Below are positions 23,576 through 35,046 of a DNA stretch of 64,000 nt, one piece after another (position 1 is the first letter of the stretch; each line of letters begins with the position of its first letter). Position numbers and translations under genes: made by a program. Source of the stretch: Perognathus longimembris pacificus (taxonomy: Eukaryota > Chordata > Mammalia > Rodentia > Heteromyidae); assembly GCF_023159225.1 (NCBI RefSeq), contig NC_063181.1, positions 11,181,606 through 11,245,605 of the forward strand. The letters are read 5' to 3'. Below the pieces are notes generated by a model, which saw only the letters and a list, made by a program, of their open reading frames with translations, had not been told where the DNA came from and made no database searches.

Positions 23576-24299
23576 GGTATTGGCACCGGAACAGGCCTGA
23601 AGACCAATGGAACAGAATTGAAGACCCAGAAATGAACCGACAGAACTATGCCAACTTAATCTTTGATAAAGGAGCTAAAAAAATAGTCTGGAAGAAAGAT
23701 AGCCTCTTTAACAAATGGTGCTGGCAAAACTGGCTCAACACATGCAACAAACTAAAACTAGATCCTTATATATCACCCTGCACCAAAATCAATTCCAAAT
23801 GGATCAAAGACCTCGAAATTAAAACATTCCCTGAAAACACTAAAAGAAGGAGTAGGAGAAACACTTGGGCTCCTTGGCGCAGGATGGAACTTCCTTAACA
23901 AAGACCCAGAAAGGCTACAAATCAAAGAAAGGTTGGACAAATGGGACTGCATCAAACTGCAGAGCTTCTGCACAGCAAAGGACATAGATCGCAAGATAAA
24001 CAGAAAGCCCACAGACTGGGAGAAGATCTTTACCGGCCATTCAACGGACAAAGGCCTCATATCTAAAATATATGCAGAACTAAAAAAATTACATTCCTCC
24101 AAAACAAAACCGCAAAGAACCAATAGCCCCCTCAAAAAGTGGGCTAAAGACTTAAAAAGAGAGTTCTCTGATGAGGAAATGAGAATGGCCAAGAGACATA
24201 TGAAAAAGTGCTCTACATCACTGGCCATAAAAGAAATGCAAATCAAAATAACATTGAGATTCCATCTCACCCCAGTAAGAATGTCCTATATCAAGAAAA
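23576..24299 (+). pseudogene. L1 ORF2p segment, inverted 5' arm
   Basis: Sense-strand frames 23632-23898 and 23933-24346 encode the post-RT part of ORF2p. Motifs include [23 protein letters not shown] and [20 protein letters not shown], then [19 protein letters not shown] and [18 protein letters not shown]. One frameshift near 23860-23930 separates the two frames. The last codons past 24299 are flanking DNA, not L1. It cannot be expressed as a functional ORF2p. Confidence 0.9.
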
Positions 24300-24307
24300 C
24301 CTATTTA

Positions 24308-25329
24308 GTTTTTGATTCTCTAAATGCTGTAGGTGCTGAAAAATAAGGTGAAGGTTAAATATCTGTTCTTAATTTTGATATGCTATAATAAAGAACTTCC
24401 TTAGTAATGAAGTGAATTAAGGAACTGAAACATTAAATTCTGCAGTAAAACCGATTACAATCTTGGTGCTATCTTGTACCTTTACTCTTTGCTCTCTGTG
24501 TCTTCATACTGATGGAGAATGGGTTAAGCTGACAGCACTCACCTTTCACCCTGACAGCCATATTCTAGATCTATCCTTGTCACCACCTCCTGAACCATCT
24601 CCCCCTCCCCCTCCTCCTGAACAAATGTGCCCAGGGGTCTTGGACGAGAGCCCAAGACCAAGGCCACATCTCCTGCTGATGCTCCTGGTACAGACAGATG
24701 CTGTTGAAATGGAATTTTCTCTGTCAAGATACGATTGCTTTCCCACCTTGCCTCCATCTCACCCTGCTTCCATCTGCTGGGCCTGACTTCACTCTCTCTG
24801 CCTAATAAGTTAAGGGACCCTAGTTGTAAGGGGGCAGGAGGGGGGAGAGCGTGCCACAAGACTTGCTTGTCCTTTCCAGGCTTTCCTCCTGAAAAAAAAT
24901 ATGTTGGTCTGCTGAGTTCGCCTTTCTGACCTTTTCTTGATTCATGCTCCTGGATTTTGGCACCAAAATGTAAGTATACATTTTGACGATGGGGAAAATT
25001 TTGATGGTCATTGTAAAAGCATTCAAAAATGAATGAACGAATTTTTTTTAAAAAAACCTGTCAGTTTATGTGGAAAACATAACTCGTATAAGGTTTTCCT
25101 CCCGTAAAGGGAAGCATGAGATTCAAAATGGCTAGTGATGGCAAGTCAGTTGCATTGGAAAACAAGGAGTAAGACATGAGAATATTGGATTTGAGTATTC
25201 TGCTTGTAAAATAGGAAATGATATTTTTTTAAAAAGACACTACTGGTAAAAGAAATTCAAATGGAAAGGAGAAACTTTAGTCGAAACAAATATGACAAAT
25301 CTTGAAGGAAAAGAGTTGTTTTTTGTGTT
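24308..25329. other. Unique DNA, overlapping chance frames
   Basis: Frames of 107 and 106 codons overlap on opposite strands at 24463-24859 in a C/T-rich patch (CCCCCTCCCCCTCCTCC near 24600). Proline-rich on one strand and Gly/Glu-rich on the other, they look composition-driven. I see no domain or splice pattern. Confidence 0.5.
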
Positions 25330-25790
25330 TAAGTTACTGGAATGTGAACTCCAGAGCCTATACTTGCTAGGCAAGTACTCTACCACTTGAACCAGGCCTC
25401 CAATCCTTTTTGTCTAGTTATTTATATTCTTAGCTAGGTTTTGTGCTTTCTTCTTGTGTTTGACATTGAACTATCATCCACTTGTTTTTCTTTTCCCAGG
25501 ATTACAGGGCATGTAACACAATATCCAGGTTTGTTGAGATAAAATCTTAGTAACTTTTTGTTTAGACTGGCCTTGATGGTCCTCATCTCAGCCTCTTTTT
25601 TATCATCATAATTTTATTTTATATTTTATTGTTATTGTAGACTTGATATACAGAGAAGGTTAGATACATGAATCAGGTAATGAGTAACAAGTACAATTCT
25701 TTTTGAATCATGTCTCCCCTTCCACCTGTCTCAGCCTCTTGAGTAGCTGAGAACTTCAATTATGAGACAACATACATGGCCTTGAAACAG
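25330..25790 (-). mobile_element. Old B1/ID composite SINE relic, interrupted by L1
   Basis: Antisense landmarks include TGCTAGGCAAGTACTCTACC and ACTTGAACCAGGCCTCCAATC (ID-like part), then CCCAGGATTACAGGGCATG. A second B1-like antisense block TGGTCCTCATCTCAGCCTC is split by the L1 fragment at 25598-25728 and resumes as TTGAGTAGCTGAGAAC. It is diverged. The join across the insertion restores the B1 reading. Confidence 0.65.
25598..25728 (-). mobile_element. 131-bp L1 3' end with TSD, inside a B1
   Basis: An antisense L1 tail: T-rich and ATT-rich start, then GACTTGATATACAGAGAAGG and CAGGTAATGAGTAACAAG. It is flanked by a perfect 12-bp duplication TCTCAGCCTCTT at 25586-25597 and 25729-25740. 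Extreme 5' truncation leaves only the last part of the 3' UTR. Confidence 0.85.
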
Positions 25791-28319
25791 AGATTGTGTT
25801 TGTTTTTGTTTTAAATCACCATTCTTTAGTGAACATAGATTCATACTTCACAAAAGATGAGTTATTTTTTATATGACTGGATGGAGATCTACATGAAGAT
25901 CACTGGGAGGGGAAGGCTGAAGTCCAATGACTATCGTGTGTTTTGAAAGCTAAAGTATCAAAAATAAATTAATATTCAGATAAAGTTTCTAGTCTTCTTG
26001 AGTATTGTAAGCTCAACTTTGGGACAAAGTATTGTGTTCTGGCAGAATGGTGCATTTTACTATTCAACCATTTTAGCATTTAATCAAATTGTCCATTTAC
26101 CCATTTCTATCTTAGGGCTGTGTGGTACACGGAAACATATTTAGTCACCTTGATATGTAGACATTCTCAACAAGTGTTAAAAGGTCAATTTATTTTTATT
26201 GCATCAACATTTTAAAAAATGAGATGAACATGTGTGAGATGCATACTTGATATGTGATAAGCTAGGTTATTTTCTTTGTGTTTATAGAGGCTTTATAAAA
26301 ACTTTAATTACTTAATGTGAATTAGAAAAAATAATAATTTCATTGTATAGGTACTCATGCAGTGAAATAACATTGGCTCTCTTTTTCCTTTGTATAACTA
26401 CTTAATAATAATAAAAAGGAAAAGAAAATCAGAATCATACAATAGGGAGAATTTAAGCATGTTAAATGAACAATATTATTGTTTCAACGCTGTTAAAAAC
26501 CCATGAAGGTAGTAAAATATTAAGTTAATTCTTGAAGATATTGAATTATATCATATTACTTTTTAAAGGTTATTATTACTCTGACCTATTGTTGGTCCAA
26601 ACTGACAGTTTTAATGTGTGAGTGAAAAAATGTAAATTATTTTCCATGAAAAATGAATGTCCAGTCCTGATTGAATGGAATATATCTTTAAAGAAGATGA
26701 CTCAGTGTGTACACTTTAAACAGCTCTTCTGGTCCATTCTCCCTTTGCATTTAAAGTTGAGAAATGGCACCAACAAGCCAGAAATAGAAGTTTCAAACGT
26801 CCCACAGCAAGAAAAGAATAAAATTACATATGGACATAGATAGATCTATGTCTGGTGATGCAATTAATTGTACAAACCATGTCCAATTCTGAATTGAGAC
26901 CAATTAAATCACCTTATAGAAAATATTTCATTCTTTGATGATATAAAGATAATCTTTTTATTTAACTACATACCAATACATGTTTAAGAGCATACGGGGT
27001 CTTTTTCAGTGTACCTTATACGTGTCATCTCAGGGACAATGTGTTGAAGAAAGCAGAGCATAGACTTTCAAGATAGACATGGAATACGAGTGTTTGTACA
27101 AGAACAACAACTATGCTCTTTTAGAATCTGAATGTACATTAATAAAGCAGGAATAGGATATGTTGTGATATTTCATGTAATTTATGATTGAAAAGGAAGA
27201 ATAAAAACATAGAATAACTCCTCTATACTCTCTAAGAGATTATCTATAATAATTAACTATTATCAGCCTGTATTCCCCATATTGTGAGTCGGGGAAGCTA
27301 AAACTTAAAATGATTGCAGAGACTTAGCCAAACACTTAGAATTCTTCCATTGGTGTGGATGGAATGCCCAGAGCTAGAAACCAGACACCCAAATTCAAAA
27401 TATACATTCTTATTTCTGTTTACATTGCTTGTCAATGTGGTGTTTTTGCTCTTCAACATTATAATGTAAGCATTTGCCCCATGCAATCACATACAACCAG
27501 GATTTCTGGAACTTGACTGAGTTACAAATGCTGTAAGATTTTCAAAGGGTGTGCAGGTGGAATAGGATACCATTTCCCAACTTATAATACATTTGTTCTA
27601 ATGCTAAGGTTAGAGAATTACTCTGAGGACAAAGTGTGAATGAACAAATCTTTTCTTGAAGCAAAAGAACAATCTCAAGTAAAAATGCATTCATTTTTTG
27701 ACTCAGTTTTTATTAGCTCCACGACTATGAAAAATACTGTGGGAAAGCCAAGGCAAACAACTCCACAGTTGTTTTAATGCAGCTGTGTGAACTTCTAATA
27801 ATGGTTTCCCCATCCAACTCCTTCTCCTTAAAAGGGAGAAAATTCTCATATAGCACAAGAAAGCAATTCATCCTAAGAGTCCTTGAATTAAACCTTCAGA
27901 AGAAAAGGGAAGAGCAAGTTCTATCTGATTATGCTTAGCAGCCTGCCAGCACACTTCAAGGTCCAAGTCAGTTGATGTCGCAATAACTTCCCATGAGCTC
28001 TCTCCAGGGGTGGCCTCTGATTGCAAGCAGCATTGAGTGGAAGGGTGATGACATATCACAGTTCTATGCATCTGAGAAAAATGCAGGACAATCATTTTGG
28101 CAGCAAACTGTACCCACCTGCTCGAGTAAGTGATGACTTGGCTGAACCCACTTCAGGCCTTCTCTGCTTGAGTTTGGCAGGAAAAGAGCTATTTTGAAAC
28201 CAACTCCAGGAAAACAGCCAAGACCAAATAAAAGAGAGGGGTGTATGTCATTTGGACTGTTGTTCTATAAATTAATCTACAAATCTGATTTTATCTATAC
28301 ACATTGTTTAAGCCAGAAA
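25791..28319. other. Unique AT-rich DNA, no gene seen
   Basis: Frames of 62-75 codons (for example 26622-26843 plus, 27868-28095 minus) lack motifs. No young mobile element is recognised in about 2.5 kb. Confidence 0.5.
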
Positions 28320-28367
28320 ATCCAAATATATATACATATGTTTGGGTGTGTATATATTTGTGTGTAT

Positions 28368-28409
28368 GTATATATATATATATATTTATTTATTTATTTA
28401 TTTATTTAA
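28368..28409. repeat. (TA)n-(TTTA)n microsatellite
   Basis: A TA run passes into about six TTTA units, preceded by mixed TG/TA sequence from about 28326. Confidence 0.9.
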
Positions 28410-28477
28410 GATGGCCTTGAGCAACATATGATAATTTTTAGGTAGCTATGGAAGACATGCCAAAAAGAAAAGAATGA

Positions 28478-28480
<3 letters not shown>

Positions 28481-28512
<32 letters not shown>
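28481..28512. repeat. (TG)16 microsatellite
   Basis: A perfect dinucleotide run of about 32 bases, likely polymorphic. Confidence 0.95.
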
Positions 28513-28513
<1 letters not shown>

Positions 28514-28969
28514 ATGCTGAGAAGGAGGCAGTGGTAGGAAACTAAGCTTGGTTTTCTTATGGAGTCTATAAAATTACATCAATTTATGGCTCTGGGTTGG
28601 ATATAAGCATTTTTGTGAAAAGTATATAATGGATAAAAAGTGAACTAGGATTGCCAGACATAGAAGTAATGAATATAAAATTAAAAACCATTCCTAAAAT
28701 ACTAGTGATAAAAACAAGTTTGTCAGAGAAAAGATGTCCAGATTCTCAGTCAGGTTTGAATTTCAGAAACATAGTTATTCTCAGGAGAATAGGCCGTGAA
28801 TATCACAATATTAGTTTAAGTGTTGCACATTTTACCATTCATTAATATTTTAACTATTTTCATATTTCAAATATTTCACTGAATGGAGCATGTGTAAGCT
28901 GAATAGTAATGTGTTGCCTCTATTTGCTAAGTCTGGCAACCTTAGATAGAAAGAAAGCATTCTATTGGG
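28513..28969. other. Unique DNA, no gene seen
   Basis: One 64-codon frame (28651-28845) without motifs. No repeat recognised. Confidence 0.5.
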
Positions 28970-29110
28970 GGAACCAGCAAAGCTTTGCAAAGAGTACATT
29001 TTCCTGAGAGACAGGGACCCTGAGTTCTAGTTTCAGTATTCTCTCTAATCAACTGTGTGTTCTTGAACATGTTCTTTAATTCCAATAAATTTCAATTTCA
29101 TTAGCTGTCA
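28970..29110 (+). repeat. MIR SINE relic
   Basis: GGACCCTGAGTTCTAGTTTC, AACTGTGTGTTCTTGAACATG and TTCAATTTCATTAGCTGTC follow the MIR core order. It is ancient. Confidence 0.6.
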
Positions 29111-29329
29111 GTTATATCCTTTTAAATACTGTTTTGTTCTTAAGATGTATATTTTCAAAAATTAAGCTACTTCCTTCTATGAAGACCTTCAGTAGAGTTT
29201 ATGAAACTCAGTGCCATCATTTATTATTAGCTGATGGCTTAACAAGGGGCTGACTGTAAAAAGTCCTATGCTTTAGAGGATTAGCCAGCTGTCCCATATG
29301 TAATATAATAGCATAGTAACATTGGTGGA

Positions 29330-29450
29330 CTTCTCTTTCATTTTATAGCTGGGAAACTTCAGCTTCAAATGTTATGTGAATGGCTTTAAGAACACAAAGC
29401 CACCAACTGATTCAATCCCAGATCTTTATGCCATACTGTGAAATACTAAC
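29330..29450 (-). repeat. MIR SINE relic
   Basis: CATTTTATAGCTGGGAAACTTC, CACAAAGCCACCAACTGATTC and AATCCCAGATCTTTATGCC follow the antisense MIR order. It is ancient. Confidence 0.55.
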
Positions 29451-31734
29451 CTAAACTCTTTCCGTAGGTGATAAAATTGGATCAAATAACCACTCAGCCT
29501 TCTTCCCTCTCTTATGTGTGCTGTGTAATTAGCCAGCCTCAGCTGGATTTCTATGCATGGGACAAAGAAATAATTCAAGGAACCAATTTGTAGCATGTAT
29601 ATAAACAGAAAGTGTAGATCAAGTGCCATTTTTTCAACTTATCTTGCTGAGTTCTTTCTCGTGGTAGTCTCGCTTTGTCAGAGTCCTTACTGCAAAAGAT
29701 TAGCTACCAGATGACACAGTCTATACTAGTTTCAGTCATCTGACCAAGATTCTGTTGAAAGACTACAGATTCACAAGATACAGCCTGCATTGATAAAGAT
29801 AAGCACATACAATGGACACCATGATTTGCAGTGTGGCTGCAAAGATATGAGCCATTAGGAAATGTATTGATGTAGTTCAATGATAAACTAATTTATCATT
29901 GTAATAAGTCACATGATGTCAAGTAACAAAGGTAAATTGTCTCAGTCATCTAATGATCATAAACAATCATTTGCCTCTCTATGACAGGCAAAAATAAGAG
30001 AATATTCCAAAATCAACCTCTTGTCCTATTAAGTATAATATAAACTGATTTACAATGCCATTAAAATAGCTTTTCAGGGTGTATGACATTAACTTTTGAA
30101 ATCAGTGAAAAACCCCTTAAGTGTGCAATGTCTTAACAATGCTTTAAGAAAGAAAAGCACATGATTTGTGCTGAATATGTACAGATTCTGTTTTGAGTGA
30201 CTGGTGAGGCAGAGAATAAGGTCATAAATTTTCAGTAGGAGGAAGAGTAATGAGAATAATGCTAATACTTGGTAAAGAAGGAAAGAGACATTTGCTTGTT
30301 TTCTCTGCCATTCTTCAGTTGGTGCTAGAATCCAAAGAAAAGAGTTGGCAGATTGCCCCTTGTCACCTAACTTGGCTTCCAATGAGAAAGTTTAGCTTAG
30401 GTTGTTCTATGACAAGAGAAAAGGCAAAGAAGAAGAGCACACAGATAAGCCAACATGGGTGGTTCAGAAATAAGAAGTAAGGCTTGCTCCAAATAGTCTG
30501 AAGAGGCCCTAATGGCAAATGCAGAGCTGTGTGCGGTGTCTGGGACTTGAGTACAAGTCTCGTTGGGCATGGGTATCAGCCTTACATTAGAGGAAATCAT
30601 GGAGACATACGAGGCATGAAGAATAGGCATGTTGGATTCCAGGACTATGGTGAGTAGAAGTGGAACACTGACAAACTAGTCCTTTGGTAGCTCATTATGA
30701 AACACTACATTTTTATGTGAGAGCCTATGTTGGCAGGAAGCTGAGATATAGACAATGTCTGCTAATGGGCACTAATAAATTAGTGCTTTCATTAAATAAG
30801 AGAGAGCCCATATAGAAATGAATACCATGTGTTACTGCCTTCAGATCCAGAAACCTGAAGTTATATTGCATTTGGATGAGAAAGCAACATTCTATCCTTT
30901 AAGCCAGCTGTCAATTTGAATTTCATGACTCAGAAAATAAACAAGAAAAAAAATCCTAGCAAGAAACACGGTAACTTCTGCAGAATTTGAATTTAATATC
31001 TGAGCAAAATTTTGTGCTTCCATAATTAGACTATTCCCTTTCTTAATATTGTGGATGAGACACAGGTTGGTGTTAATGTATATTTACATTGGAATCCCAC
31101 TTTTCAGGGTTAATAATTAGTGGCTTTCTTTGAGTTCCATTTGAAAGAAAGAAATTCATCTGGTTTTGCTCTTTCTCAATGTGTAGGAGTCCATTGTGGA
31201 GCAAACAAAATCACAAACAGAATCTCTATAAAGACAAGATATTTATGTGCTTTGTCAAGTTCATAAATGTCCATTTGTGATTATGCACTAATTTAATAAT
31301 AAGGAATTAAACATATGTGCTTAAATTTGAAAATATTTAAATAAAGAAAATATTTTGCTTGAAATGTAAAGATATCCTAGATTAAAAAATGCTTTCTTGG
31401 AGAAGTAAAGCAAGAAACACAAGTCAGGGAGATGAGGGGCACCCTGCACAGATTTGGGGTAGAGAATGGTCAGAAGACATGGTTCTGGAGAAAGAGTGTT
31501 GGGGGGAGGATGTATTGAGAAGTGGACCAGTAGCAGTTCCTTGTAAGCAAAGAAAGGACGTTTCTGAGGTGAATAGAGCCCTGTTGCTGACTGACCATCT
31601 ACCATCAACAGGCCTAGCCTTGAGCTCACATACGGTAGCAACTTGTATGCTGAGAATGTAAAGTAACTACAGTAGACCCCAGCTGTGATTGGCTGTCCTC
31701 CATCCGACCTTGCCCATTCATGCACTGCTCCTTT
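29451..31734. other. Unique DNA, no gene seen
   Basis: The largest frames are 97 codons (30089-30382 minus), 134 codons (31321-31725 minus) and 90 codons (31389-31661 plus). The last two overlap on opposite strands and show no domain I know. The sequence gives no support for splicing. Confidence 0.5.
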
Positions 31735-32071
31735 AATTCTGCATCTTCTTTTTTGTGTTCTTGTTCCTATTCATTTTCCCTTTGTTGTGTTTTTTTTTTT
31801 AAAAATTACTATTATGCTTGTTAGTTTGCATTTTCATTTTGGAATTGTTTTGTTTTTTTCTTTATTATTTTTCTTGTTTTATTAATTTTATGTACATATT
31901 ATTTCTTTATTTTGCAATTTGATGCTTTTTTTCCTTTTTTCCTTCCCCCTTTTCTTCTCCTTTCGTTTTCTTTAAATTTGCTTTTCTATTTCCTTTCTGT
32001 GAACCTCTTTATTTCACTTTTAGTATTTTTACCTCTATTAATTTTAACTTCATAATTTTATTGACATTATT
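31735..32071 (+). repeat. T-rich low-complexity stretch
   Basis: Dominated by T runs with scattered A, G and C (TTTTGTTTTTTTC, TTATTTTTCTTG and similar). It ends at the poly(A) side of an antisense L1. It may be an unresolved old L1 relic. Confidence 0.65.
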
Positions 32072-32251
32072 TTTTTTAAGTTTTTATTATAAAACTGATG
32101 TACAGAGAGGTTACAGTTTCATACGTTAGGCATTGGATACATTTCTTGTACTGTTCGTTACCTTGTCCCTCATACCCCCCTCCCCCCTCCTCCTTTCCCC
32201 CTCTGAGGTGTTCAGTTCACTTACACCAAACAGTTTTGCAAGTATTGCTTT
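32072..32251 (-). mobile_element. ~180-bp L1 3' UTR end
   Basis: Antisense L1 tail: T-run, then AAACTGATGTACAGAGAGGTT, then CATACGTTAGGCATTGG, the C-rich tract at 32170-32200, and CCAAACAGTTTTGCAAGTATT at the truncated end. I could not find a convincing duplication. Confidence 0.85.
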
Positions 32252-32569
32252 TGGTACTTGGTGATGTTGTATTTCATCTAGTTTGTTATTGTATTTCTGT
32301 CTGGCTTATTCTGGTGTTGCTGTTTAGTAGTTTGTAGTCTTCTCTCTGACTGGTACTTGGAATTGAACCCCCAAGATAAGACCCCTATGTAAAACTGGAA
32401 AAGATACCCATCCCAACAAATTCACGAATTCCAACAGGGAGAGAAAAGAAAGCTGAAAAGGCAAAGCAATGTAACTCTTCCAAAAGTTTGTAACTGTTCA
32501 GTAAATCAATTCAATGATTAAAATGCTAGACAAAGAATTCAAATGTTTAGTCTTAAAAATTATCATTGA
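32252..32569. other. Unique DNA, nothing recognised
   Basis: AT-rich, no gene or repeat identified. Confidence 0.5.
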
Positions 32570-32645
32570 CAGCACTCAGGAGGCTGAGGCAAAAAGATTG
32601 TCATTTCTGGTCCAGCCTAGGCTACAATCAGTTAACTCAACAAAG
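32570..32645 (+). repeat. B1 SINE fragment
   Basis: CAGCACTCAGGAGGCTGAGG, then TCCAGCCTAGGCTACAATC, matches the B1 core. The 5' end is missing. Confidence 0.7.
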
Positions 32646-32654
32646 TTACAAAGT

Positions 32655-32885
32655 AGTGAAACAAAGGACAAAGGGTCAACCAATGCAGCACAAGAGAGAT
32701 TCTCACAAGACATTGGAAATGAACTTTACAATTTGGGGGGAAGGGAGTCATTGGGGGAGAAAGTAAGAGAAAAACAGGCATGGGAATAACAATGTTGAAC
32801 CGAAAAATGCACTCATTGCTTTACATATATAACTGTAACCTCTCTGTACATCACCTTTAAAACAAAATAAAATTTAAATTTAAAA
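32655..32885 (+). mobile_element. Older L1 3' UTR end
   Basis: Sense-oriented: GGACAAAGGGTCAACCAATG, a G-rich tract at 32737-32760, GCACTCATTGCTTTACATAT, then ACTGTAACCTCTCTGTACATC and an AATAAAATTT tail. It parallels the L1 tail at 36.9-37.2 kb but is more diverged. Confidence 0.75.
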
Positions 32886-33461
32886 AGTACCAATTAAAAG
32901 AGTATTAAGATGGATCAAAATGACATCTGTGAGCAACAAGGCTATTAAAAGATGTAGGTTCTTGGTGGACATAATTAATATACTTATAGAAAAGTAAGTC
33001 ATTACCTCCAATTTGATTGGCTGTTATTTTAAAAAGACTAGATTATCAGTTCCATCCCACAGAAACCTAAGTCTTAAGATGACTGAAGTCCTTAATAAGT
33101 TACTGAATATGATTATCAAATATTGCTCAAGTCTAACAATATAACAGTAATAAATTGATAGCATAACTAAAACATGATTCAAAGAACAGATTTCAAATAA
33201 ACAGATAAATGAAACATCAAAGTCAATTCAAGACTTGAACGAGAACTTAAGCAAAGAGAAATTCTGATAATACTAAAACAGAAATATTGGAAATGGAAAG
33301 CTCAGTAAATTTAACAAATGAAAAATATCACTAAAACAGGAAAAAGCAAGAACATCAAGGACTGAAGACAAAGTTGAAATCGTTATTTTCAGGTAATGAT
33401 GGGTATAGCATTCAAGACCTCTGGAATATGATTAAGTGATGAGACATAAGAATAGATTTCA
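32886..33461. other. Unique AT-rich DNA
   Basis: No gene, repeat or sizeable open frame recognised. Confidence 0.5.
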
Positions 33462-33707
33462 TGGGGCATTCCTGGAATCCACTCTACTTGGGAAGTAGAG
33501 ATAACAAGATCTCTGCTCAAGAAAAGCTGAGGGAGGGGCTGGCAGGGGAAAAACTGGGAGATAATGAGGGTTGGGGTGACATTGTTCAAAAAGATATGAA
33601 GACTCGTCTGACTTTATAACTATAACCCCTCTGTACATCACCTTTACAATAAAATTTTAAAAATACAGGCCTAGGCAAAGTTAGTGAGATTCTGTCTTAA
33701 GAACAAG
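33462..33707 (+). mobile_element. B1-like SINE interrupted by an L1 tail
   Basis: The head CTGGAATCCACTCTACTTGG resembles the antique B1 5' half. GCCTAGGCAAAGTTAGTGAG and ATTCTGTCTTAAG, near 33670-33702, resemble its 3' half. The halves are separated by an L1 3' end at 33521-33662. Removing the L1 gives a near-continuous B1. Confidence 0.5.
33521..33662 (+). mobile_element. ~140-bp older L1 3' end
   Basis: Sense order: GGGAGATAATGAGGGTTGGGG, TGACATTGTTCAAAAAG, ACTATAACCCCTCTGTACATC, ACCTTTACAATAAAATTTT. The poly(A) signal is AATAAA. No clear duplication is seen. Confidence 0.65.
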
Positions 33708-33715
33708 CTGCTAGA

Positions 33716-33745
33716 GATAAAGATAGATAGATAGACAGATAGATC
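33716..33745. repeat. (GATA)n microsatellite
   Basis: Six to seven GATA-type units with one GACA variant. It follows the B1 tail and may have grown from it. Confidence 0.85.
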
Positions 33746-34624
33746 ACATTACTGTGAAAATTTTAGTCTCCGCCTAGACCACAATTGCCCAATACCCATT
33801 CATATGGTAATTTATCAACTAAGGATTACTAAATTAGCAATGGAAAATGGCATTTCTGCAGACATAATTTATTTCATCTGTAAAAAGAAGATACAAGTGT
33901 ATGGAATAATAAAATGAATTTTGTTATTAGTTTTGGAGATGCACAAAGCAAATTTCTCACCATGTTAATAATTAAGACCATTTTGTGTATAACAATGGCT
34001 TAATCTATATACTTGGAAGGTGTAAATCAGAAACAAATATTCAGTCTGCAAATTACTGTTAATTTCAACTGAACCATACTTTAATTGGACTTAGCTTCAA
34101 ACCAGCCAAATTTCAAGTAACTTTCATTATCTACTGAAACTCTAAGTTGTAATTCCTTAATGAAAACAATGACTTTGGTCTCAGTCAGCTTTTACAAGTT
34201 GATCAACTTATTAAGACTATTTAAATGGAGGAAAAGAAAATATGTCAAACTAAAAGAGAAAAAATAAATTCAGCTTCCATCTTGACAATATCTTGAGATA
34301 TTTAAAATCTTTGAAGCATTTTATCATGCATCTGAAGGTCTTGCCAAATGTGGGAAAGAACGTATTCCCAACTATAACTGTGTTGTTTAATTAGAATTTA
34401 CCTGTTTGCCCTTTACTCCTACTCACTCTCCCATCCTTCTTGTCATCTTACTAAAAGACTCATAGATTATATTGACCAAATATGAATAAGGATTCCTTCA
34501 AAGAGAGCTCTCACATGTTCTAAAATACCTCTGACTCTCTGTAGATGAGAGTAAATGACACCAAGAATTCTCACAGAATCTATTTTGTGAGGTTTTTAAT
34601 AATCACATATGAACCTTAAAGGAG
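33746..34624. other. Unique AT-rich DNA, no gene seen
   Basis: No sizeable open frame or repeat recognised. Confidence 0.5.
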
Positions 34625-34740
34625 TAAGGATTATTATATATTATTATTTTGAGTTGGTGTTTGTGCTTAGGACTGAACTAAGGCTCTTTGAATGCAAAGT
34701 AGACGTTCTAACTCTGAGCCACATGCATATCCTAGATGAT
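34625..34740 (-). repeat. Degenerate ID-like SINE
   Basis: Antisense traces of the ID B-box region (GACTGAACTAAGGCTCTTTG) and A-box region (TCTAACTCTGAGCCACATG). It is very diverged and would be missed without knowledge of the younger copies. Confidence 0.45.
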
Positions 34741-34761
34741 TTATTAACAGAAAAAAAATTG

Positions 34762-34850
34762 TTACCAGACATTGTGATTCATCCCTGGAATCTCAATGGC
34801 TTCAGAGGCAGAGACTGGGAGGATATTTGAAAACAATTGAAAATTGTTGA
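34762..34850 (+). repeat. Degenerate B1-like SINE
   Basis: CCAGACATTGTGATTCATCC, TGGAATCTCAATGGCTTCAG and AGGCAGAGACTGGGAGGA follow the B1 5' half order. It is old. Confidence 0.5.
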
Positions 34851-34989
34851 GCTATTAATATGTCTAATTCAATGAACTTTGAATTTTATATGTATTGTTT
34901 TATTTAATCTTCATTGTATTATCAGCAGAACTATAATAGACACATAAAAACTCATATGTGTGATCCTGTGATATATCTATATCTATATC

Positions 34990-34990
34990 A

Positions 34991-35031
<41 letters not shown>

Positions 35032-35046
35032 GTCTATCTATGTCTA
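34990..35046. repeat. (TATC)n microsatellite
   Basis: About thirteen TATC units with one TGTC variant, preceded by mixed TATA/TATC from about 34970. Confidence 0.95.

Larger units (their letters stand above)
22512..24299 (-). mobile_element. 5'-inverted (twin-primed) L1
   Basis: The insertion has two opposed parts: 22512-23575 is antisense L1 (poly(A) side, 3' UTR, ORF2 C-terminus) and 23576-24299 is sense-oriented ORF2. It is flanked by CCTATTTA at 22504-22511 and 24300-24307. This is the structure made by twin priming, where a second cDNA starts inside the L1 RNA. A 96-base ORF2 segment occurs on both sides as an inverted repeat (23480-23575 and 24205-24300). The junction near 23573-23578 has at most 2-3 bases of microhomology. 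Confidence 0.9.

Noticed and set aside
24463..24859. Overlapping frames of 107 and 106 codons
   Set aside because: They lie on opposite strands of a C/T-rich patch, with composition-driven proline or glycine content and no domain.
31321..31725. 134-codon minus-strand frame
   Set aside because: It overlaps a 90-codon plus frame, has no known motif, and its C-terminal part is low-complexity Phe/Ile/Ser.
34990..35046. Regular TATC repeats as a functional array
   Set aside because: It is a simple tetranucleotide microsatellite with no flanking structure.
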